Below, one piece after another: positions 55,024 to 64,000 of a stretch of DNA of 64,000 bases. Below the pieces are notes generated by a model. It had not been told where the DNA came from. It made no database searches and saw only the letters and a program-made list of their open reading frames with translations. This DNA comes from Streptomyces sp. T12 (lineage in GTDB: Bacteria > Actinomycetota > Actinomycetes > Streptomycetales > Streptomycetaceae), in assembly GCF_028736035.1 (NCBI RefSeq), contig NZ_CP117866.1:9155001-9219000 (forward strand). Reading direction: 5' to 3'. Every line of letters starts with the position of its first letter. Within the stretch, counting starts at the first letter, position 1. The translations under genes and the position numbers were made by a program.

Positions 55024-55951
55024 GGTCGGGGGTCTCCTTGGTGGCCTCGCCCCGCAGGGCGATGGCGTACATCTCGTCCGCGTCGAGGCGCCTGAGCTCC
55101 TCGGCGATGAGTTCGGAGGTGGTGCGGACCTTCAGCGCGAGGGTGCGCGAGGGCTGGTCCGGCAGGGTCAGCGTGGCCAGCGGGCCCTCGGGACGGTCGA
55201 TGACGATCTCGCCGTTCTCGGTGCCGAGCCGCACGCCGGTGACGACCGGTCCGGCGGTGACGACCCGCTCGGCGGTGACGTGCAGGCGGGCCTCCAGCCA
55301 GCGGGCCAGCAGCTCGGCGGCCGGGTTGTCGGCCTCGGCCTCCACGGCCGCCGAGACGATCGGCACCCGGGCCTGGTCCAGGGCCGCGGCGAGCATCGAG
55401 CGCCACGGGGTGAGCCGGGTCCAGGCGAGATCGGTGTCGCCGGGCGCGTAGGAGCGGGCGCGCAGCTCCAGGTCCGCCAGCGGGGTCTCGGTGGTGTACA
55501 GATCGGTGATCCGGCGCTGGGCCAGCGCGCCCAGCGGATCCTTCGCGGGGTTCTCCGGCGCCTCCACCGGCCACCACACGACGACCGGCGCGTCCGGCAG
55601 CAGCAGCGGCAGCACCACCGAGTCGGCGTGCTCGGACACCTCGCCGTACATGCGCAGCACGACCGTCTCGCCGGTGCCGGCGTCGGCGCCCACCCGGACC
55701 TCCGCGTCGAGGTGCGAGCGGGTGCGGTCGCGCGGGGTGCGGGCGTGCCGCTTGATCACGACCAGGGTGCGCGCGGGGTGCTCGTGCGAGGCCTCCTCGG
55801 CCGCCTTGATCGAGTCGTAGGCGTTCTCCTCGTCCGTGACGATCACCATCGTCAGGACCATGCCCACGGCCGGCGTGCCGATCGCGCGGCGGCCCTGCAC
55901 CAGCGCCTTGTTGATCTTGCTTGCCGTGGTGTCGGTCAGGTCGATCTTCAT
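55016..55951 (-). CDS. opcA: Glucose-6-phosphate dehydrogenase assembly protein OpcA
   Basis: A 311-residue actinobacterial/cyanobacterial OpcA needed for full activity of Zwf. Visible family segments are [71 protein letters not shown] and [18 protein letters not shown] stretches. It is soluble, with no catalytic motif. It overlaps zwf (four bases upstream) and pgi (eight bases downstream), which fixes its role by context. Confidence 0.93.
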   Translation of the reverse strand: MKIDLTDTTASKINKALVQGRRAIGTPAVGMVLTMVIVTDEENAYDSIKAAEEASHEHPARTLVVIKRHARTPRDRTRSHLDAEVRVGADAGTGETVVLRMYGEVSEHADSVVLPLLLPDAPVVVWWPVEAPENPAKDPLGALAQRRITDLYTTETPLADLELRARSYAPGDTDLAWTRLTPWRSMLAAALDQARVPIVSAAVEAEADNPAAELLARWLEARLHVTAERVVTAGPVVTGVRLGTENGEIVIDRPEGPLATLTLPDQPSRTLALKVRTTSELIAEELRRLDADEMYAIALRGEATKETPDHV

Positions 55952-57477
55952 GGCCTGCGCCAGCTCCGTCCGTCTCGTGCGAGCATCTCGTCGGCTTCCT
56001 CGGGTCCCCAGCTCCCGGACGCGTACTGCGCCGGCTTGCCGTGGGTGTCCCAGTACTCCTCGATCGGGTCGAGGATCTTCCAGGACTCTTCCACTTCCTG
56101 GTGACGGGGGAACAAATTGGCGTCCCCGAGGAGGACATCCAGGATGAGCCGCTCGTACGCCTCCGGGCTGGACTCCGTGAACGACTCGCCGTAGGCGAAG
56201 TCCATCGTCACGTCCCGGATCTCCATCGAGGTGCCCGGCACCTTGGAGCCGAACCGCACCGTCACGCCCTCGTCCGGCTGGACGCGGATGACGATCGCGT
56301 TCTGGCCGAGCTCCTCGGTGGCGGTGGAGTCGAAGGGGGAGTGCGGCGCCCGCTGGAAGACGACCGCGATCTCGGTGACCCGGCGGCCGAGCCGCTTGCC
56401 GGTGCGCAGGTAGAACGGCACGCCCGCCCAGCGCCGGTTGTCGACGTTCAGCTTGATCGCGGCGTACGTGTCGGTCTTCGACCGCGCGTCGATACCGTCC
56501 TCCTGGAGGTACCCGACGACCTGCTCGCCGCCCTGCCAGCTCGCCGCGTACTGCCCGCGCACGGTGTGCTTGCCCAGCTCCTCCGGCAGCTTCACCGCCT
56601 TGAGCACCTTCAGCTTCTCGGTGAGCAGCGACCCGGCGTCGAAGGCGGCCGGCTCCTCCATGGCGGTCAGCGCCATCAGCTGCAGGAGGTGGTTCTGGAT
56701 GACGTCACGGGCCGAGCCGATGCCGTCGTAGTAGCCCGCCCGGCCGCCGATGCCGATGTCCTCGGCCATCGTGATCTGCACGTGGTCCACGTACGACCGG
56801 TTCCAGATCGGCTCGAACATCTGGTTGGCGAACCGCAGCGCCAGGATGTTCTGGACGGTCTCCTTGCCCAGGTAGTGGTCGATCCGGAAGACCTGCTCCG
56901 GGTCGAACACGTCGTGCACGATCTCGTTCAGCTCACGGGCGCTCGCGAGGTCGCGGCCGAACGGCTTCTCGATGACCGCCCGCCGCCAGGATCCCTCGGG
57001 GGCCTCCGCCAGGCCGTGCTTCTTCAGCTGCTGCACGACGTTGGGGAAGAACTTCGGCGGTACGGAGAGGTAGAAGGCGTAGTTGCCGCTCGTACCGCGC
57101 GCCGCGTCCAGCTCGTCGACCGTCTGGCGCAGCTGCTTGAACGCCTCGTCGTCGTCGAAGGCACCCGGGATGAACCGCATGCCCTCGGCGAGCTGCTGCC
57201 AGACCTCCTCGCGGAACTCCGTACGGGCGTGCTCGCGCACCGAGTCGTGCACGACCTGCGCGAAGTCCTGGTCCTCCCAGTCCCGGCGGGCGAACCCGAC
57301 GAGGGAGAAGCCCGGCGGCAGCATGCCGCGGTTGGCGAGGTCGTACACGGCCGGCATCAGCTTCTTGCGGGACAGGTCGCCGGTGACACCGAAGATGACG
57401 AGCCCGGACGGGCCCGCGATCCGGGGCAGACGGCGGTCGCGTGCGTCGCGCAGGGGGTTGTCCCAGTCGGGGGTCAT
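55948..57477 (-). CDS. zwf: Glucose-6-phosphate 1-dehydrogenase
   Basis: A 509-residue enzyme. The NADP site is [20 protein letters not shown] near residues 24-43, the active-site signature is [16 protein letters not shown] (catalytic His), and [17 protein letters not shown] precedes it. The C-terminal [20 protein letters not shown] is conserved. It begins with ATG 57477 overlapping the transaldolase end and is followed by opcA (ATGA overlap). It provides NADPH and feeds the oxidative pentose pathway. Confidence 0.95.
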   Translation of the reverse strand: MTPDWDNPLRDARDRRLPRIAGPSGLVIFGVTGDLSRKKLMPAVYDLANRGMLPPGFSLVGFARRDWEDQDFAQVVHDSVREHARTEFREEVWQQLAEGMRFIPGAFDDDEAFKQLRQTVDELDAARGTSGNYAFYLSVPPKFFPNVVQQLKKHGLAEAPEGSWRRAVIEKPFGRDLASARELNEIVHDVFDPEQVFRIDHYLGKETVQNILALRFANQMFEPIWNRSYVDHVQITMAEDIGIGGRAGYYDGIGSARDVIQNHLLQLMALTAMEEPAAFDAGSLLTEKLKVLKAVKLPEELGKHTVRGQYAASWQGGEQVVGYLQEDGIDARSKTDTYAAIKLNVDNRRWAGVPFYLRTGKRLGRRVTEIAVVFQRAPHSPFDSTATEELGQNAIVIRVQPDEGVTVRFGSKVPGTSMEIRDVTMDFAYGESFTESSPEAYERLILDVLLGDANLFPRHQEVEESWKILDPIEEYWDTHGKPAQYASGSWGPEEADEMLARDGRSWRRP

Positions 57478-58613
57478 TCTGCGTCAGCTCCCTTGCTGCC
57501 GAGCGACTTCTTGACGGCGTCCAACAGGTCCTGCCACGCCACCTCGAACTTGGCGACGCCCTCGTCCTCCAACTGGATGACGACCTCGTCGTACGAGATC
57601 CCCAGCGCCGCCACGGCGGCAAGGTCGGCGCGGGCCTGCGCGTAGCCGCCGGTGACCGTGTCGCCGGTGATCTCGCCGTGGTCGGCGGTGGCGTCGAGCG
57701 TGGCTTCGGGCATCGTGTTGACCGTGCCCGGCGCGACCAGCTCGTCCACGTACAGGGTGGACTTGTACGCCGGGTCCTTCACGCCGGTGGAGGCCCACAG
57801 CGGGCGCTGCTTGTTGGCCTTGGCGCCGGCGAGGGCGGTCCAGCGGTCACCCACGAAGACGTCCTCGTATGCCTCGTAGGCGAGGCGGGCGTTGGCGAGC
57901 GCGGCCCTGCCCTTGAGCGCGAGGGCCGCGTCCGTGCCGATCGACGTCAGCCGCTTGTCGATCTCGGAGTCGACGCGGGAGACGAAGAAGGACGCCACGG
58001 AGTGGATGACGGACAGGTCCAGGCCCTTCGCGGCGGCCTGCTCCAGACCCGCCAGGTAGGCGTCCATCACCTCGCGGTAGCGCTCCAGGGAGAAGATCAG
58101 CGTGACGTTGACGCTGATGCCCTGGGCGATGACCTCGGTGATGGCGGGCAGGCCGGCCTTGGTCGCCGGGATCTTGATCATCACGTTGGGGCGGTCGACC
58201 AGCCAGGCGAGCTGCTTGGCCTCGGCGATGGTGGCCGCCGTGTGGTGGGCGAGGCGCGGGTCGACCTCGATGGAGACCCGGCCGTCGCGGCCGTCGGTGG
58301 CGTCGTACACCGGCCGCAGGATGTCGGCGGCGGCCCGCACGTCGGCGGTGGTCATCATGCGTACGGCCTCGTCGACCGTGACGCCCCGCACCGCGAGGTC
58401 GGCGAGCTGCTCCTCGTAGCCCTCGCCGGAGCCGATGGCGGCCTGGAAGATGGACGGGTTGGTGGTGACGCCGACGACGTTCTTGTGCGCGATCAACTCG
58501 GCGAGGTTGCCCGACTCGATGCGCTTGCGCGACAGGTCGTCCAGCCAGATCGAGACGCCCTCGTCGGAGAGGCGCTTGAGGGTGCCCGCGGTGGCGGTTG
58601 CTTCGGTGGTCAC
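57474..58613 (-). CDS. tal: Transaldolase
   Basis: A 379-residue transaldolase of the long actinobacterial type. GTG 58613 ([18 protein letters not shown]) is chosen; TTG at 58622 and an ATG at 58649 are also in frame. [13 protein letters not shown] and the Schiff-base lysine in [13 protein letters not shown] identify it, with [20 protein letters not shown] and [14 protein letters not shown] further on. It lies 28 bases after the transketolase gene and overlaps zwf by four bases. It exchanges three-carbon units in the non-oxidative branch. Confidence 0.94.
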   Translation of the reverse strand: MTTEATATAGTLKRLSDEGVSIWLDDLSRKRIESGNLAELIAHKNVVGVTTNPSIFQAAIGSGEGYEEQLADLAVRGVTVDEAVRMMTTADVRAAADILRPVYDATDGRDGRVSIEVDPRLAHHTAATIAEAKQLAWLVDRPNVMIKIPATKAGLPAITEVIAQGISVNVTLIFSLERYREVMDAYLAGLEQAAAKGLDLSVIHSVASFFVSRVDSEIDKRLTSIGTDAALALKGRAALANARLAYEAYEDVFVGDRWTALAGAKANKQRPLWASTGVKDPAYKSTLYVDELVAPGTVNTMPEATLDATADHGEITGDTVTGGYAQARADLAAVAALGISYDEVVIQLEDEGVAKFEVAWQDLLDAVKKSLGSKGADAE

Positions 58614-58641
58614 AGTGATCAACTTCTTTCTGGCGGCTGGA

Positions 58642-60735
58642 TCAACCACGCGTGGCAGCGAGGCCCGTAGTCGAATTCAATGCAGCCCGGGCTGCGGCGG
58701 CGACGTTCTCGGCGGTGAAGCCGTACTCGGCGAACAGGGTCTTGGCGTCGGCGGAGGCACCGAAGTGCTCCAGGGAGACGATGCGTCCCGCGTCTCCGAC
58801 GAACCGGTACCAGGTCAGACCGATGCCGGCCTCGACCGCGACCCGCGCCTTCACGGCCGGCGGCAGGACGCTCTCGCGGTACTCGCGCGGCTGCTCCTCG
58901 AACCACTCCACGGACGGCATCGACACGACACGGGTACCGATCCCGTCGGCCTCCAACCGCTCCCGCGCGGCGACGGCGAGCTGGACCTCGGAGCCGGTGG
59001 CGACGAGGATCACCTCGGGCGTCTCGCCGGAGGACTCCTCAAGGACGTAACCGCCCTTCGCCGCATCCGGGTTGACCGGCAGCGTCGGCACACCCTGGCG
59101 GCTGAGCGCGAGGCCGTGCGGGGCCGGGTTGGTGGAGTGCCGCTTGAGGATCTCGGCCCAGGCGACCGCGGTCTCGTTGGCGTCGGCGGGGCGGACGATG
59201 TTCAGGCCGGGGATCGCGCGCAGCGAGGCCAGGTGCTCGACCGGCTGGTGGGTCGGGCCGTCCTCGCCGAGGCCGATGGAGTCGTGCGTCCAGACGTACG
59301 TCACCGGCAGCTGCATCAGCGCGGACATGCGGACCGCGTTGCGCATGTAGTCGGAGAACACCAGGAACGTGCCGCCGTAGACACGGGTGTTGCCGTGCAG
59401 GGCGATGCCGTTCATCTCCGCGGCCATCGAGAACTCGCGGATGCCGAAGTGGATGGTGCGCCCGTACGGGTCCGCCTCCGGCAGCGGGTTGCCCTTCGGC
59501 AGGAACGAACTCGTCTTGTCGATGGTGGTGTTGTTGGAACCGGCCAGGTCGGCCGAGCCGCCCCACAGCTCGGGGACGACCGCGCCCAGCGCCTGGAGGA
59601 CCTTGCCGGAGGCGGCGCGGGTGGCGACCGACTTGCCCTCCTCGAAGACGGGCAGCGCGTCCTCCCAGCCCTCGGGCAGCTGCCCGGCGACGATCCGGTC
59701 GAACAGCTGGGCGCGCTCCGCGTGGGCGCCGCGCCACTTGTCGATCCGCTTGTCCCAGGCCGCGTGGGCCTCGGCGCCCCGGTCGAGGGCGCGCCGGGTG
59801 TGGGCGAGGACCTCGTCGGTGACCTCGAAGGACTGCTCGGGGTCGAAGCCGAGGAGGCGCTTGGTGGCGGCGATCTCGTCGGCGCCGAGGGCGGAGCCGT
59901 GGGAGGCCTCGGTGTTCTGGGCGTTGGGGGCCGGCCAGGCGATGATCGTGCGCATCGCGATGATCGAGGGGCGCTCGGTCTCGGCCTGCGCCGCCTTGAG
60001 CGCCGCGTACAGCGCGTGGACGTCGATGTCGCCGCCGAGCGCGGGCTCGATCCGCTGCACATGCCAGCCGTACGCCTCGTACCGCCCCAGCACGTCCTCG
60101 GAGAAGGCGGTCGCGGTGTCGCCCTCGATGGAGATGTGGTTGTCGTCGTAGAGGAAGACCAGGTTGCCGAGCTTCTGGTGGCCGGCGAGCGAGGAGGCCT
60201 CGGCGGAGACGCCCTCCTGCAGGTCGCCGTCGGAGACGATCGCCCAGATGGTGTGGTCGAAGGGGGACTCGCCCTCGGGTGCCTCGGGGTCGAACAGGCC
60301 GCGCTCGTAACGGGCGGCCATCGCCATGCCGACGGCGTTGGCGACGCCCTGGCCCAGCGGGCCGGTCGTCGTCTCGACCCCGGCCGTGTGCCCGTACTCG
60401 GGGTGACCCGGCGTCTTCGAACCGTGCGTCCGGAAGGCCTTGAGGTCGTCGAGCTCCAGCTCGTACCCGGCGAGGAACAGCTGGGTGTAGAGGGTCAGCG
60501 AGGTGTGGCCGGGGGAGAGGACGAAGCGGTCACGGCCGGTCCACTCGGGGTCGGCCGGGTCGTGCCGCATCACCTTCTGAAAGATCGTGTAGGCGGCCGG
60601 CGCGAGGCTCATCGCGGTGCCGGGGTGGCCGTTACCGACCTTCTGTACGGCATCGGCCGCCAGGAGGCGGGCCGTGTCGACGGCACGCCGGTCGAGTTCG
60701 GTCCATTCGAAGCTGTCCGGTGTCTGCGTGCTCAT
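58642..60735 (-). CDS. tkt: Transketolase
   Basis: A 697-residue enzyme starting at ATG 60735 ([11 protein letters not shown]) behind GAGGA; a TTG two codons upstream is less likely. Motifs are [17 protein letters not shown], the thiamine-diphosphate site [18 protein letters not shown] to [11 protein letters not shown], and [19 protein letters not shown] with [20 protein letters not shown] in the pyrimidine domain. It is the first gene of the tkt-tal-zwf-opcA-pgi-gnd operon. A 19-bp palindrome 51-70 bases upstream probably regulates the operon. Confidence 0.95.
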   Translation of the reverse strand: MSTQTPDSFEWTELDRRAVDTARLLAADAVQKVGNGHPGTAMSLAPAAYTIFQKVMRHDPADPEWTGRDRFVLSPGHTSLTLYTQLFLAGYELELDDLKAFRTHGSKTPGHPEYGHTAGVETTTGPLGQGVANAVGMAMAARYERGLFDPEAPEGESPFDHTIWAIVSDGDLQEGVSAEASSLAGHQKLGNLVFLYDDNHISIEGDTATAFSEDVLGRYEAYGWHVQRIEPALGGDIDVHALYAALKAAQAETERPSIIAMRTIIAWPAPNAQNTEASHGSALGADEIAATKRLLGFDPEQSFEVTDEVLAHTRRALDRGAEAHAAWDKRIDKWRGAHAERAQLFDRIVAGQLPEGWEDALPVFEEGKSVATRAASGKVLQALGAVVPELWGGSADLAGSNNTTIDKTSSFLPKGNPLPEADPYGRTIHFGIREFSMAAEMNGIALHGNTRVYGGTFLVFSDYMRNAVRMSALMQLPVTYVWTHDSIGLGEDGPTHQPVEHLASLRAIPGLNIVRPADANETAVAWAEILKRHSTNPAPHGLALSRQGVPTLPVNPDAAKGGYVLEESSGETPEVILVATGSEVQLAVAARERLEADGIGTRVVSMPSVEWFEEQPREYRESVLPPAVKARVAVEAGIGLTWYRFVGDAGRIVSLEHFGASADAKTLFAEYGFTAENVAAAARAALNSTTGLAATRG

Positions 60736-60786
60736 CTTCAAAAAATCCTCGATCGGAGCGAAGTGGCTGGTCCAACGCGTTCAAAA

Positions 60787-60805
60787 GTAAAAGTCTGACT
60801 TTTAC
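60787..60805. promoter_or_regulatory. 19-bp perfect palindrome in tkt/araC divergent promoter
   Basis: GTAAAAGTCTGACTTTTAC is a 9+1+9 exact inverted repeat, very A+T-rich for this DNA. It lies between the tkt start (60735) and the AraC-type gene (60913). It looks like a dimeric repressor or activator site; which protein binds is unknown. The gap is otherwise without clear genes. Confidence 0.7.
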
Positions 60806-60912
60806 GAGGGAAGGTCGGTGTGTGTCAGGCTGTGGTGAAAGTGGGACACCGCCGCGGGCGCAGCGCACGGCTGAGCAGGGGCGGCGCGCAACTGAGGCGG
60901 CACGAGACGGAC

Positions 60913-61809
60913 ATGGTGGACACAAGGGTCGAAGGCGGCGACGGAGGGATCAGGACGTTCCCCTTCCCCGTCGAGCTGAGCGTCGGCGGCGTCGGCATAC
61001 AGGTCGGCCCGATGGGCAGCACCGACCACACCTGGCACGTCGACGAGGCGCCACTGGAGCGCGTGCACCGCATCGACTTCCACGTGGTGATGCTCTTCAG
61101 CGAGGGCCCCGTACGCCACATGATCGACTTCGCCGAGCACGAGGCGAACGCCGGCGACCTGCTGTGGATCCGCCCCGGCCAGGTCCACCGCTTCTCACGG
61201 GCCGGCGACTACCGGGGCACCGTCTTGACCATGCAGCCGGGCTTCCTGCCCCGCGCCACGGTCGAGGCCACCGGCCTCTACCGCTACGACCTGCCACCCC
61301 TGCTGCACCCCGACGATGCCCAACTCACCGCGCTGCGCTCGGCCCTCGCCCAACTCCAGCGCGAGTACGAGGACACCACGACCCTCCCGCTGAGCCTGCA
61401 CACCGCGGTACTGCGCCACTCGCTGACGGCATTCCTGCTGCGCCTGGCCCACCTTGCCGCGAGCTCGGCGGAAGCCGCGCGCCAACAGGCCGACACGACC
61501 TTCACGCTCTTCCGGGAGGCCGTGGAGAGGGGCTTCGCCACCAACCACAGCGTCAGCGCCTACGCCGACCAACTCGGCTACTCCCGCCGTACCCTCGTCC
61601 GCGCGGTCCGTGCCGCCACCGGTCAGACGCCCAAGGGCTTCATCGACCGACGCGTGATCCTGGAGGCGAAGCGGCTCCTGGCCCACACGGACATGCCGAT
61701 CGGCCGGGTGGGCGCGGCCGTAGGGTTCCCCGACGCGGCGAACTTCTCCAAGTTCTTCCACCAGCACACGGACGTGACGCCGGCATCATTCCGAGCGGAC
61801 CTGCGCTGA
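60913..61809 (+). CDS. AraC-family transcriptional regulator with cupin-like sensor
   Basis: A 298-residue regulator from ATG 60913; a GTG at 60820 in frame is an alternative. The N-terminal half is a cupin (HRIDFHVVMLFSEGPVRHM, ANAGDLLWIRPGQVHRFSRAG). The C-terminal double helix-turn-helix is SVSAYADQLGYSRRTLVRAVRAATGQ, then DMPIGRVGAAVGFPDAANFSKFFHQHTDVTPASFR, both clear. It is divergent from the pentose-phosphate operon and may control it or itself through the palindrome at 60787. Ligand unknown. Confidence 0.9.
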   Translation: MVDTRVEGGDGGIRTFPFPVELSVGGVGIQVGPMGSTDHTWHVDEAPLERVHRIDFHVVMLFSEGPVRHMIDFAEHEANAGDLLWIRPGQVHRFSRAGDYRGTVLTMQPGFLPRATVEATGLYRYDLPPLLHPDDAQLTALRSALAQLQREYEDTTTLPLSLHTAVLRHSLTAFLLRLAHLAASSAEAARQQADTTFTLFREAVERGFATNHSVSAYADQLGYSRRTLVRAVRAATGQTPKGFIDRRVILEAKRLLAHTDMPIGRVGAAVGFPDAANFSKFFHQHTDVTPASFRADLR

Positions 61810-61830
61810 CAGCGCCACGAAGGGGCAGCC

Positions 61831-62292
61831 ATGGGGATACACATCGCACCGGCCGCGGTGGCCGACTTCCACCAGGTCCTGGCCGACCACTCCCGTTACT
61901 GGGGCGAACGCGACCTTCGGTCGCTGCATCTTCTGGCCCTGGTGCAGGAGTTCGGCTCCACCTGCTTGGTTGCCCGGGCCGAGGACGGAATCCGCGGGTA
62001 CATCTTCGGGTTCGTCACCCCACACGGCACCGGGTACGTGCATCTGATCGCCACGCGGGACGATGCCTGTGGCACCGGTCTCGGGCGTCGTCTGTACACG
62101 GCGTTCGCTGAAGCAGCGGAACGTCACGGTGCACGGAAGTTGAAGGCGATCACGTCAGTCGGGAACACCGGATCGATCGCCTTCCATCGCAGCCTCGGCT
62201 TCGACGCGAAGATCGTCGACGACTACAACGGCCCCGGCCAGGCCATGGCCGTCTTCCACCGAGATCTGCCGCTCGACGTCCCGCGAACCTGA
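61831..62292 (+). CDS. GNAT-family N-acetyltransferase
   Basis: A 153-residue acetyltransferase starting at ATG 61831, 21 bases after the AraC gene, likely cotranscribed. YVHLIATRDDACGTGLGRRLY is the acetyl-CoA site, followed by ARKLKAITSVGNTGSIAFHRSLGFDAK. Substrate unknown. Convergent with the next acetyltransferase gene. Confidence 0.88.
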   Translation: MGIHIAPAAVADFHQVLADHSRYWGERDLRSLHLLALVQEFGSTCLVARAEDGIRGYIFGFVTPHGTGYVHLIATRDDACGTGLGRRLYTAFAEAAERHGARKLKAITSVGNTGSIAFHRSLGFDAKIVDDYNGPGQAMAVFHRDLPLDVPRT

Positions 62293-62303
62293 CCCACCAA
62301 CCG

Positions 62304-62852
62304 TCACCGATAGTCCGGCAATGGGCGGTACTGGTCCGACGACAACTCGTATACCCGTACTCGCCGACCGCAGGTGGGATTGACGGTCTCACGGACCGGA
62401 TGCATCCCCAGTTTGGTCATGATCCGTTCGGAGGCCTCGTTGCCCACCTGAGTGATGCTGACGATCCGCTCCAGTCCTCGCTCTTCGAACGCGAACCGTA
62501 CAGCGGCCGCAGCGGCCTCGGTGGCCAAGCCCTGCCCCCAGTAGGAACGTCCCAGCCGCCAGCCGACCTCAACCGCCGGCAGTACCTCCGGCAAGAAGGC
62601 GGGCACCGAAAGGCCGGTGAACCCGGCCAGCTCGCCAGTGGACCGGATCTCCACGGCGAACAGGCCGAAGCCCTGTGACTCCCACTCGCTCTCCCATGCC
62701 TGGATCCCGCTGCGAGTCTGCTGTTCGTCACGGACGCTGCCGTCACGGATCCACCGCATGACCTCGGGGTCGGCATTGACGGCAGCCATGGGCGCAACGT
62801 CTTCCTCGCGCCAGCGACGCAGGATCAAACGGGGAGTTACAAGCGTGACCAT
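62304..62852 (-). CDS. GNAT-family acetyltransferase, RimJ-like
   Basis: A 182-residue protein starting at ATG 62852 (MVTLVTPRLILRRWREED), the usual opening of RimJ/RimL-type GNATs; the longer upstream frame crosses a terminator. FAVEIRSTGELAGFTGLSV, VEVGWRLGRSYWGQGLATEA and ERIVSITQVGNEASERIMTKLGM are typical family segments. Some relatives acetylate ribosomal protein N-termini, most have unknown targets. Confidence 0.88.
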   Translation of the reverse strand: MVTLVTPRLILRRWREEDVAPMAAVNADPEVMRWIRDGSVRDEQQTRSGIQAWESEWESQGFGLFAVEIRSTGELAGFTGLSVPAFLPEVLPAVEVGWRLGRSYWGQGLATEAAAAAVRFAFEERGLERIVSITQVGNEASERIMTKLGMHPVRETVNPTCGRRVRVYELSSDQYRPLPDYR

Positions 62853-62902
62853 CCAATCATTCTGGATCACAAAGGGGATTCGCTCCCAGTCAGGGCTGAC
62901 AG

Positions 62903-62946
62903 GCCGATGCCCTGCGAGGCCGGAGGGGGGCTCGCAGGGCATCGGC
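62903..62946 (-). terminator. Strong terminator after GH16 gene
   Basis: A 16-bp perfect stem (GCCGATGCCCTGCGAG with CTCGCAGGGCATCGGC) around a 12-base loop, 11 bases after the glucanase stop at 62957. No T-run follows, as is common in Streptomyces. Confidence 0.8.
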
Positions 62947-62956
62947 AACCGAGCTG

Positions 62957-64000
62957 TCAGCGGCCGAAGTTGAACCAGTTCACGTTCACGAAGTCCGACG
63001 GCTGACCGCTGGTGAAGGTGAGATACACGTCGTGCGTGCCGGTCACCCCGCTGATGTTCGCCGGGATGGTCCGCCACGACTGCCACCCACCGGTGTTGGC
63101 CACCGAGAAGCTGCCGACGGGTGCGTTGCCACGGCTGTCCAGGCGCACTTCGACCAGCCCGCTGACGCCGCTCGTCGCGCCGCTCGCCACCCGGCCGACG
63201 AACTGAGTGGCCGCGGTGGAGCCGAAGTTGACGCCCTTGTACAGCGCCCAGTCGCCGTTCGCGAGGGAGCCGATGTTCTGTCCGCCGCCCGAATCCGACG
63301 TGGACTCGGTGCTCGCGCCGCTCTGGCCGTCGTACGACTCGGCCTGGATGGCGCTGTAGGCGTCACGGTTGCCCGTCGGCGGGGGTGTGGTACCGCTCCC
63401 ACTGGCCGACAGCACCTGGACGTAGTCCACGACCATCGGCACGCCGGACCGCGTGTCGCCGTCCAGGCCGCCGCCGAAGGCGTCCGGGAAGGCACCGCCC
63501 ATCGCCACGTTCAGGATGATGAAGAAGCCGTGGTTGGTGGCGTTGGACCAGGTCGTGGCGTCCACCTGGCTCGCGTTGACCGAGTGGAACTGGGTGCCGT
63601 CGACGTAGAAGCGGATCGTCTCGGGGCTCACCGAGCGGTCCCATTCCATGGTGTAGGTGTGGAAGGCCGACTGGCACGTCGAGCCGGGACACGCCGTGGA
63701 GTTGCCGAGGCCGGTGGTCTCGTTGCACGGGCCGCCCGGGTTGGTCCCGCAGTGCATCGTGGCCCACACGGTGTTGCGGCCCTGGACGTTCTCCATGATG
63801 TCCAGCTCGCCGACGCTCGGCCAGTTCTGGTAGTTGCCGCGGTACGGCGCGCCCAGCATCCAGAACGCCGGCCAGTAGCCCTCGGCGGCGGTGCCGGTGA
63901 CATTGGGCATCTGCAGGCGGGCCTCGACGCGCAGCTTGCCGCCGGACGGGGGCTGGAAGTCGGTGCGGTTGGTCTCGATGCGGCCCGACGTCCAGCGCCC
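62957..64000 (-). CDS. Secreted GH16 beta-glucanase with CBM6, N-terminus outside window
   Basis: The last 347 residues of a glycoside hydrolase. The catalytic domain keeps GYWPAFWMLGAPYRGN, the GH16 active site GELDIMEN (ExDxxE) and HTYTMEWDRSVSPETIRFYVDG. VMVDYVQVL-like residues end it at about residue 213 of the visible part. A Ser/Thr/Pro linker (SGSGTTPPPTG) leads to a CBM6-type carbohydrate-binding module (AIQAESYDGQSGASTE, NGDWALYKGVNFGS, SDFVNVNWFNFGR). It probably degrades beta-1,3-glucan such as laminarin or fungal walls. The signal peptide lies beyond the right edge. Confidence 0.92.
   Translation of the reverse strand, partial: GRWTSGRIETNRTDFQPPSGGKLRVEARLQMPNVTGTAAEGYWPAFWMLGAPYRGNYQNWPSVGELDIMENVQGRNTVWATMHCGTNPGGPCNETTGLGNSTACPGSTCQSAFHTYTMEWDRSVSPETIRFYVDGTQFHSVNASQVDATTWSNATNHGFFIILNVAMGGAFPDAFGGGLDGDTRSGVPMVVDYVQVLSASGSGTTPPPTGNRDAYSAIQAESYDGQSGASTESTSDSGGGQNIGSLANGDWALYKGVNFGSTAATQFVGRVASGATSGVSGLVEVRLDSRGNAPVGSFSVANTGGWQSWRTIPANISGVTGTHDVYLTFTSGQPSDFVNVNWFNFGR

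Overview
The window is about 72 percent G+C chromosomal DNA. Its codon use, frequent GTG/TTG starts, four-base ATGA/GTGA overlaps and gene set (class III lanthipeptide genes, P450-ferredoxin pair, pentose-phosphate operon tkt-tal-zwf-opcA-pgi-gnd, secreted GH16 glucanase) point to a Streptomyces or close relative. About 45 protein genes, one clear pseudogene, one MITE-like element and several operator-like palindromes can be supported. I saw no rRNA, tRNA or CRISPR array.

Layout. (1) 1-3348, minus: a SapB/AmfS-type class III lanthipeptide locus with a LanKC synthetase, a 38-residue precursor gene too short for ordinary gene calling, a hairpin, and the start of an ABC exporter that runs off the left edge. 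(2) 3602-5741: a MarR regulator divergent from a P450-ferredoxin pair, with a perfect 12-bp inverted repeat between them. (3) 6103-15340: an EF-G paralogue; an ATPase/small-protein pair preceded by a tiny, possibly leaderless peptide gene; a GNAT; a lipoprotein + fused double permease + MFS operon with no ATPase; and another GNAT. (4) 15490-26941: a biosynthetic-looking block. It holds a CDP-alcohol phosphatidyltransferase, a medium-chain dehydrogenase, a PTPS-like protein lacking one zinc histidine, a glycosyltransferase, a methyltransferase, a UPF0104-type membrane protein, a creatininase-family hydrolase and a GTP cyclohydrolase II of the Tyr-to-Met type. It continues with an ornithine-cyclodeaminase homologue, a deleted FAD-oxidase pseudogene and two saccharopine dehydrogenase-type genes. 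(5) 26946-30838: serine hydrolase, MFS pump carrying an in-frame palindromic insertion, TetR with its operator, PPOX protein. (6) 31023-35056: a Trypco2 protein coupled to a trypsin-STAND-TPR protein, a predicted conflict/defence system. (7) 35099-44980: surface-polysaccharide genes including the UDP-ManNAcA pair wecB/wecC, then a 234-bp MITE. (8) 45274-50348: shikimate/quinate use (transporter, TetR, dehydrogenase, dehydroshikimate dehydratase fused to an HPPD-like domain) with two similar operator sites. (9) 50355-60735, minus: pentose-phosphate operon plus a phosphatase and a beta-helix-like membrane protein. (10) 60913-64000: AraC regulator, two GNATs, and a GH16-CBM6 glucanase cut by the right edge.

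The strongest leads for something undescribed are the guanine-nucleotide-derived pathway in block 4 (GCH II predicted to make a formylated FAPy product, a creatininase-family deformylase candidate and a degenerate PTPS, joined to sugar, methyl and membrane-lipid enzymes), the Trypco2/trypsin-STAND system, and the new class III lanthipeptide sequence. All functional statements come from sequence reading without database searches.
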